Assembly: GCA_900546315.1 (NCBI GenBank)
Contig: URCP01000009.1
Location: forward strand, 1-51,618
Length of the DNA stretch: 51,618 nucleotides
Direction: 5' to 3'
Source of the DNA: an uncultured Eubacteriales bacterium
Lineage (GTDB): Bacteria; Bacillota; Clostridia; Oscillospirales; CAG-272
Below are positions 47,773 to 51,618 of this stretch, piece by piece (position 1 is the first letter of the stretch; each line of letters opens with the position of its first letter). Both the position numbers and the translations under genes were made by a program. The notes beneath the pieces are model-generated. The model made no database searches. It was given only the letters and a program-made list of their open reading frames with translations, and had not been told where the DNA came from.

Positions 47773-49326
47773 TTATTTGATATTCTTCTCGGCGCGCCTG
47801 TGGTGCTTGATCATGCGGAGCTTCACGTAGAGCTTCGGCATACGGTTGACGAGGAAGTCTTTCAGACTGTTGCGGACGTTCGTGTATCTGTCATGCCACC
47901 ACACGAGCGTCTTGTAGGGCACGTGCTTGCCCGTGACGCGGTGATCGAGCCATTTCTCATATATGCCTCCGATTCCCTTCGGCATCGCGTAGGCGAGCCT
48001 GTAGCGCTTCACGAAGTGCATGAAATACGCCTCTATGAAGAGAACCTGCTCCTCGGGGAACTGAGGCTGTACGAGCGGCACGCGCCGCTGTGTGAAGTCG
48101 CCGTCCGGTATGAATCCCGCTTCCTTTGAGATCTCGTAAAGCGGCGTTCCCTCATACGGATAGAAGATGTTCGGTATGGTGCGGTCGCTCCGTATGCGCG
48201 CGTTGAGCTTTATCGTCTTGAGCGCGCGGTGAATGTCCTCGAATGGGAGACCGATGATGTTGTAGGTGAGCTGCGCGATGCCGTACTTGTGGAACCAGTT
48301 CGAGCAGCGGATGATCATCTCGTCGGTCTGGTAGCGTCTGAGATATTTGAATCTCATCTCGGGGTCGCCGGATTCGAGACCCATATCGATCGTGTAGAAC
48401 CCTGCCTCTTTCATCTTCCTGACAGTGTCCTCGGTGAGGATATCAAAGCGGATATTTCCGGTACACGGAAGACCTATCTCTTCCTTGTACATATCAATGA
48501 ACCTGTCGAACCAGTCCGGGAACATATTGAAGATCGCGTCGCGGAAGTTGATGAACTTGATATACGGGTGCTTCGCGAGCAGGGTCTTCAGGTAGAGTAT
48601 GGCGTTTTCCGGCGAGCGGAAGCGGGCGTAAATTTTCTTGTTCGGGTAAACCTTACGGAAGTTTCCGTTTCCGCAGTATGTGCAGTTGTAGAAGCAGCCG
48701 CGGCTGACGACGACGATCGCGGTCCCGACCTTAGACGACTCAAGGTTATCGAAGTCGAAAAGATCGAAGTCCGGTATCGGTATCCGGTCGAGGTCGGCGA
48801 AGAGCGGCGCTATCGGGTTGTGCTTGAATGTTCCGTCGTCGTTCTTGAAGTAGAGACTCTTTGTGTCGGTGTAATCCTCACCGGCGGTCATCTTGTCGCA
48901 GAGCTCAAGCTCAGGGTACTCTCCGTCGCCCACGCACACGCAGTCGACGCCGTCAACTGCGAGTACCTCATCCGGCACGAGCGTGCAGTGATAGCTTCCG
49001 CAGATGATGAAGACGTCGGGATAAACTTCCTTCGTCCACTTGATATAATTCTGGCAGTCCGGGAAAGCGGTGGTTCTTATCGAGAAGCCGATTATGTCGA
49101 ACTCGCCCTTTTCCCTGAGGCGTTTCTTGAAGTCCTCCTCGGTGTGGAGGTTCAGCAGGTGTAGCAGTTCAACGTGGTGTCCGCCCTGCTTCAGAACGGC
49201 GGAGATCGAAGCGAGACCCTCGCTGTAGTTGCCGCCGCTCATCTTTCTGGCGCAGTCACGGTCTGTGTAGTCGGGATAGACGAGAAGCATGCGGGCTTTT
49301 CGTCCGTGAAGATTTTTAAGTTCCAT
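47773..49326 (-). CDS. B12-binding-type radical SAM protein
   Basis: A 517-residue radical SAM enzyme of the BchE/B12-binding-domain class. The N-terminal Rossmann-like domain (about 10-140) starts ARMLLVYPDYTDRD and includes DIIGFSIRTTAFPDCQNYIKW and FIICGSYHCTLVPDE, but I do not see the DxHxxG cobalamin-ligand motif, so the cofactor may bind in base-off form or be absent. The iron-sulfur motif CxxxCxxC is at Cys211, Cys215 and Cys218 (RGCFYNCTYCGN). The remaining TIM barrel and a basic C-terminal extension (about 430-517) follow. It leads an operon with ferredoxin and phospholipase-like genes. The substrate is unknown. Confidence 0.9.
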   Translation of the reverse strand: MELKNLHGRKARMLLVYPDYTDRDCARKMSGGNYSEGLASISAVLKQGGHHVELLHLLNLHTEEDFKKRLREKGEFDIIGFSIRTTAFPDCQNYIKWTKEVYPDVFIICGSYHCTLVPDEVLAVDGVDCVCVGDGEYPELELCDKMTAGEDYTDTKSLYFKNDDGTFKHNPIAPLFADLDRIPIPDFDLFDFDNLESSKVGTAIVVVSRGCFYNCTYCGNGNFRKVYPNKKIYARFRSPENAILYLKTLLAKHPYIKFINFRDAIFNMFPDWFDRFIDMYKEEIGLPCTGNIRFDILTEDTVRKMKEAGFYTIDMGLESGDPEMRFKYLRRYQTDEMIIRCSNWFHKYGIAQLTYNIIGLPFEDIHRALKTIKLNARIRSDRTIPNIFYPYEGTPLYEISKEAGFIPDGDFTQRRVPLVQPQFPEEQVLFIEAYFMHFVKRYRLAYAMPKGIGGIYEKWLDHRVTGKHVPYKTLVWWHDRYTNVRNSLKDFLVNRMPKLYVKLRMIKHHRRAEKNIK

Positions 49327-49369
49327 TATACTAAAACTCCTGAGAGAGCGTAGATTTATCTTTTAATAT

Positions 49370-49398
49370 AGTATATCACATCAGCGCCCGGATGTCAA
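49370..49398 (-). promoter_or_regulatory. promoter of the radical SAM/ferredoxin operon
   Basis: Minus-strand TTGACA (49393-49398), 17-bp spacer, TATACT (49370-49375), with TGA before the -10. Confidence 0.8.
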
Positions 49399-49399
49399 G

Positions 49400-49414
49400 C
49401 GTTATATATTAACG
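49400..49414. promoter_or_regulatory. inverted repeat between two divergent promoters
   Basis: CGTTA, five bases (TATAT), TAACG. It lies one base beyond the -35 of the minus promoter and 9 bases before that of the plus promoter, a position suitable for an operator controlling both. Confidence 0.4.
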
Positions 49415-49423
49415 TTTGATATC

Positions 49424-49452
49424 TTGAATTTTCCGTTCAGGAGTGATAAAAT
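49424..49452 (+). promoter_or_regulatory. promoter of the YtqA-type radical SAM gene
   Basis: TTGAAT (49424-49429), 17-bp spacer, TAAAAT (49447-49452), with TGA before the -10. Confidence 0.65.
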
Positions 49453-49503
49453 TAGTTTGATATAAATTCTATTTCTGATAAATGAACTGACTGGAGAAAC
49501 AAT

Positions 49504-50502
49504 ATGCCGACACAGAGCCAGACTAACCCGTTTCCGTACAGCGACTCAAACAAGCGCTATTATACCTATGACTATTTCCTGAAAAAGAAATTCGGGAAGA
49601 AGTGCGCGAAGCTCCCTGTCGACGGCGGCTTCACCTGCCCGAACCGCGATGGGACGAAGGGAACAGGCGGATGTATCTATTGTTCCGCGCGAGGTTCGGG
49701 AGATTTCTGCGCGGAGCCGGAGGTGCCGGTCACGGAGCAGGTGAACCGTGCATTCGTGGTGATGCACCGCAAGTGGCGGGACGCGCTCGGGATTGTCTAT
49801 TTTCAGGCTTTTACCAACACATACGCGCCGCTTGATATTCTGAAAAAGCGGTTTGAGCCGGCGCTCAATGTTCCGGGAGTCGTTGGTCTGAGCGTCGCGA
49901 CGAGAGCGGACTGCCTTCCGGACGATGTATGCGGGTATCTCGCTGAGCTCGCGGAGCGCACGTTCCTGACGGTTGAGCTCGGGCTCCAGACGGCTGACGA
50001 TCGGACGGCGGAGAGGATAAACCGCGGGCACAGTTTCACGGATTTCGTCTCGGGATACGAAAAGTTGAGGAAAGCGTCGGACAAAATAAGCGTCGGAGTT
50101 CACCTGATAAACGGTCTCCCGGGAGAGGACGAGGACACCATGCTTGAGACCGCGAAAAAGGTCGCAGCGCTGCGCCCGGATCAGGTGAAGCTGCACCTGC
50201 TTCACGTGATATCCTGCACAAGGCTGGCGGAGATGTACTCACGCGGGGAGTTCGGGTGTCTGACGCAGGACGTGTATACGGAGATCGTCGTGCGTCAGCT
50301 TGAGCTCCTTCCGCCGGAGACGGTGATCGGCAGAGTGACCGGCGACGGCATGGGCGGCGAGCTGATAGCTCCGCTCTGGAGCCGGAAAAAGGTGTGCGTC
50401 ATGAACGGTATCGACAAGCTGATGTTTGAAAATAACACGTATCAGGGGAGACTTTATACACGCGAAAACGGTGAAATTCACAGTTTTGATCACAAATTGT
50501 GA
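49504..50502 (+). CDS. YtqA/TIGR01212-type radical SAM protein
   Basis: A 332-residue radical SAM protein of the TIGR01212 group. The cluster-binding cysteines lie in FTCPNRDGTKGTGGCIYC (Cys45, Cys57, Cys60). The family start KRYYTYDYFLKKKFGKKCAKLPVDGGF precedes it. Later motifs include YFQAFTNTYAPLDILKKRFEPAL, SVATRADCLPDDV, TVELGLQTADDRTAERINRGH and HLINGLPGEDEDTMLETAKK. The ATG at 49504 follows GGAGAAAC. It is divergent from the B12-type radical SAM operon. The substrate is uncertain; I cannot assign a reaction from sequence alone. Confidence 0.94.
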   Translation: MPTQSQTNPFPYSDSNKRYYTYDYFLKKKFGKKCAKLPVDGGFTCPNRDGTKGTGGCIYCSARGSGDFCAEPEVPVTEQVNRAFVVMHRKWRDALGIVYFQAFTNTYAPLDILKKRFEPALNVPGVVGLSVATRADCLPDDVCGYLAELAERTFLTVELGLQTADDRTAERINRGHSFTDFVSGYEKLRKASDKISVGVHLINGLPGEDEDTMLETAKKVAALRPDQVKLHLLHVISCTRLAEMYSRGEFGCLTQDVYTEIVVRQLELLPPETVIGRVTGDGMGGELIAPLWSRKKVCVMNGIDKLMFENNTYQGRLYTRENGEIHSFDHKL

Positions 50503-50565
50503 AAATGATACAAAAATATAGCGTGAAATTTTATATCTGCCTGTGCTGAATTTTCTCCAAACCTA

Positions 50566-50594
50566 TTGCAAAACGCTCCGGAATAATGTATAAT
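50566..50594 (+). promoter_or_regulatory. promoter of the EF-G-like gene
   Basis: TTGCAA (50566-50571), 17-bp spacer, TATAAT (50589-50594) directly after TG. The leader to the start codon is about 180 bases and contains TCCGG-CATGA-CCGGA (50726-50740), a short hairpin. I see no recognised riboswitch in the leader. Confidence 0.75.
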
Positions 50595-50783
50595 AATTCA
50601 TGGAAGCAAAAACGTTAATATAGCATATCTTATCCGGCATATATTTATCCGGGCGCCGTGAGCGTCTGATCACATATAAATCTGTCAGAGTTATTTTATC
50701 TTATATTTTCGCGTTGCTGGCACCTTCCGGCATGACCGGACGGCGGCTTCCCTAATTCATAATCACAAAGGAGCAAAATTGCA

Positions 50784-51618
50784 ATGGACAAGATCAACAC
50801 CAAGAGTATACGTAACGTTTGCCTTATGGGACACGGCGGAAGCGGCAAGACTTCTCTCTGCGAGGCTATGCTTTATCTTGCTAAAGCTACCGACCGTCTT
50901 GGAAGGACTCCTGAGGGAAATACCGTCAGCGACTATGACGCGGAGGAGATAAAGAGAGGGTTCTCGCTCTCGACCTCCATTGACCCGCTCATGTGGAAGG
51001 ATATCAAGATAAACATCATCGACACTCCCGGCTATCTCGATTTCGCCGGAGAGGTGCTCGAGGGCATCCGCGTCGCGGACAGCGCGCTTATCGTGGTCGA
51101 CGGACGCTCCGGCGTCGAGGTCGGAACCGAGCTCGCGTGGGACTACGCGGAGAAAGAAGGGATACCGAAGGCGTTCTTCATCAACCGCTTTGACGACGGC
51201 GAGGCGCGCTTCAAGAGGGTGTTCGACTCTCTGAGAGAGAAGTTCGGCGTGGCGGTCTGCCCGCTGCTGATACCCATGATTGAGGGGGACAAGGTCATCG
51301 GCTTCCTGAACCTCATCGACATGAAGTCGGAGGTCTACGACAAGACCGGCGCGAATATGGAGTCCGAGATCCCCGAGGAGTTCCTGCCGATCGCGAAAGA
51401 GTACAGAAACATGCTCTACGAGTCCATCGCCGAGACGAGCGAGGAGCTTATGGAGAAATTCTTCGCCGGTGAGACCATCACATACAACGAAGCTATAAAC
51501 GCCGTCCATGACGGCATCATAAACGGCGGTATCGTGCCGGTCTTCTGCGGCTCCGCGACGAAGATGTGGGGCGTCACCGCGGTGCTTGACAACATCGCGA
51601 ACTCATTCCCGAGACCTA
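50784..51618 (+). CDS. elongation factor G-like GTPase (cut by the end of the window)
   Basis: The first 278 residues of a translation-factor GTPase. G1 is GHGGSGKT at 16-23, G3 is DTPG in IIDTPGYLDFAGEV, and G4 reads NRFD in FFINRFDDG. Canonical EF-G has AHIDAGKT and NKMD here; the variant is typical of the EF-G-like paralogues in Clostridia (FusA2 group) rather than the housekeeping factor. The ATG at 50784 has AAAGGAG ten bases upstream. The frame runs off the end at 51618. Whether it supports translocation or recycling cannot be judged from this fragment. Confidence 0.93.
   Translation, partial: MDKINTKSIRNVCLMGHGGSGKTSLCEAMLYLAKATDRLGRTPEGNTVSDYDAEEIKRGFSLSTSIDPLMWKDIKINIIDTPGYLDFAGEVLEGIRVADSALIVVDGRSGVEVGTELAWDYAEKEGIPKAFFINRFDDGEARFKRVFDSLREKFGVAVCPLLIPMIEGDKVIGFLNLIDMKSEVYDKTGANMESEIPEEFLPIAKEYRNMLYESIAETSEELMEKFFAGETITYNEAINAVHDGIINGGIVPVFCGSATKMWGVTAVLDNIANSFPRP

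Noticed and set aside
1..51618. CRISPR array, tRNA, rRNA or prophage genes
   Set aside because: No regularly spaced repeats, no cloverleaf-like intergenic sequence and no integrase or structural phage genes were found by eye.

Overview
The window looks like chromosomal DNA of an uncultured Gram-positive Clostridia (Bacillota) bacterium, probably a gut Oscillospirales-type lineage. The reasons are moderately high GC, AGGAGG-type ribosome binding sites, many sigma-A promoters of the form TTGnnn-17 bp-TATAAT (often with a TG one base upstream of the -10), lipobox secretion signals, AraC regulators paired with glycoside hydrolases, and the clostridial operon rbfA-nrnA-truB-pgeF. No tRNA, rRNA, CRISPR array, insertion sequence or prophage was seen. 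The taxonomic placement is inference.

Region by region. 1-1250: end of an ABC ATPase and a MacB/FtsX-type permease. This part uses different codons from the rest and is joined to the remainder by a 22-G homopolymer, so it is probably an assembly chimera. 1.3-10.4 kb (minus strand): phosphoglycerate kinase, undecaprenyl-diphosphatase, a U32 peptidase-family protein, an M3 oligopeptidase, an M50-type membrane peptidase and an aconitase-family hydratase. 10.6-13.8 kb (plus): rbfA, nrnA, truB, pgeF. 14.0-19.0 kb: a GldA/GldG-like ABC exporter operon with a DUF4340 protein, closed by a terminator. 19.1-24.7 kb: the most interesting block, three linked genes with their own strong promoter: a TerB_N/TerB_C protein, a BrxD-like P-loop ATPase and a BrxHI/Lhr-like helicase. 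This resembles a BREX/Ter-related DNA-processing or defence module without the usual BREX methylase or phosphatase.

24.7-30.9 kb: a small membrane protein, then GNAT-GH32-TIM-barrel isomerase (the last lacks a normal start codon), and facing them a small protein plus an 846-residue lipoprotein combining an apparent sensor domain with a solute-binding domain. 31-32 kb: glyceraldehyde-3-phosphate dehydrogenase. 32.3-36.6 kb: a VTC-type polyphosphate polymerase domain protein, a DUF4956 membrane protein and a CotH-kinase lipoprotein, tightly overlapping and behind a promoter with a terminator-like leader. 36.7-45.3 kb: a carbohydrate region with a WbsX/GH99-like protein, an AraC regulator divergent from a frameshifted Gfo/Idh/MocA oxidoreductase, a GH78 rhamnosidase-like enzyme, a small protein, and a sugar-binding lipoprotein next to a second AraC regulator.

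45.4-51.6 kb: an SPFH membrane protein with a small ribbon-helix-helix-like partner; an operon of B12-type radical SAM protein, 59-residue ferredoxin and zinc-dependent phospholipase C-like protein; a divergent YtqA-type radical SAM protein; and an EF-G-like GTPase cut by the window end.
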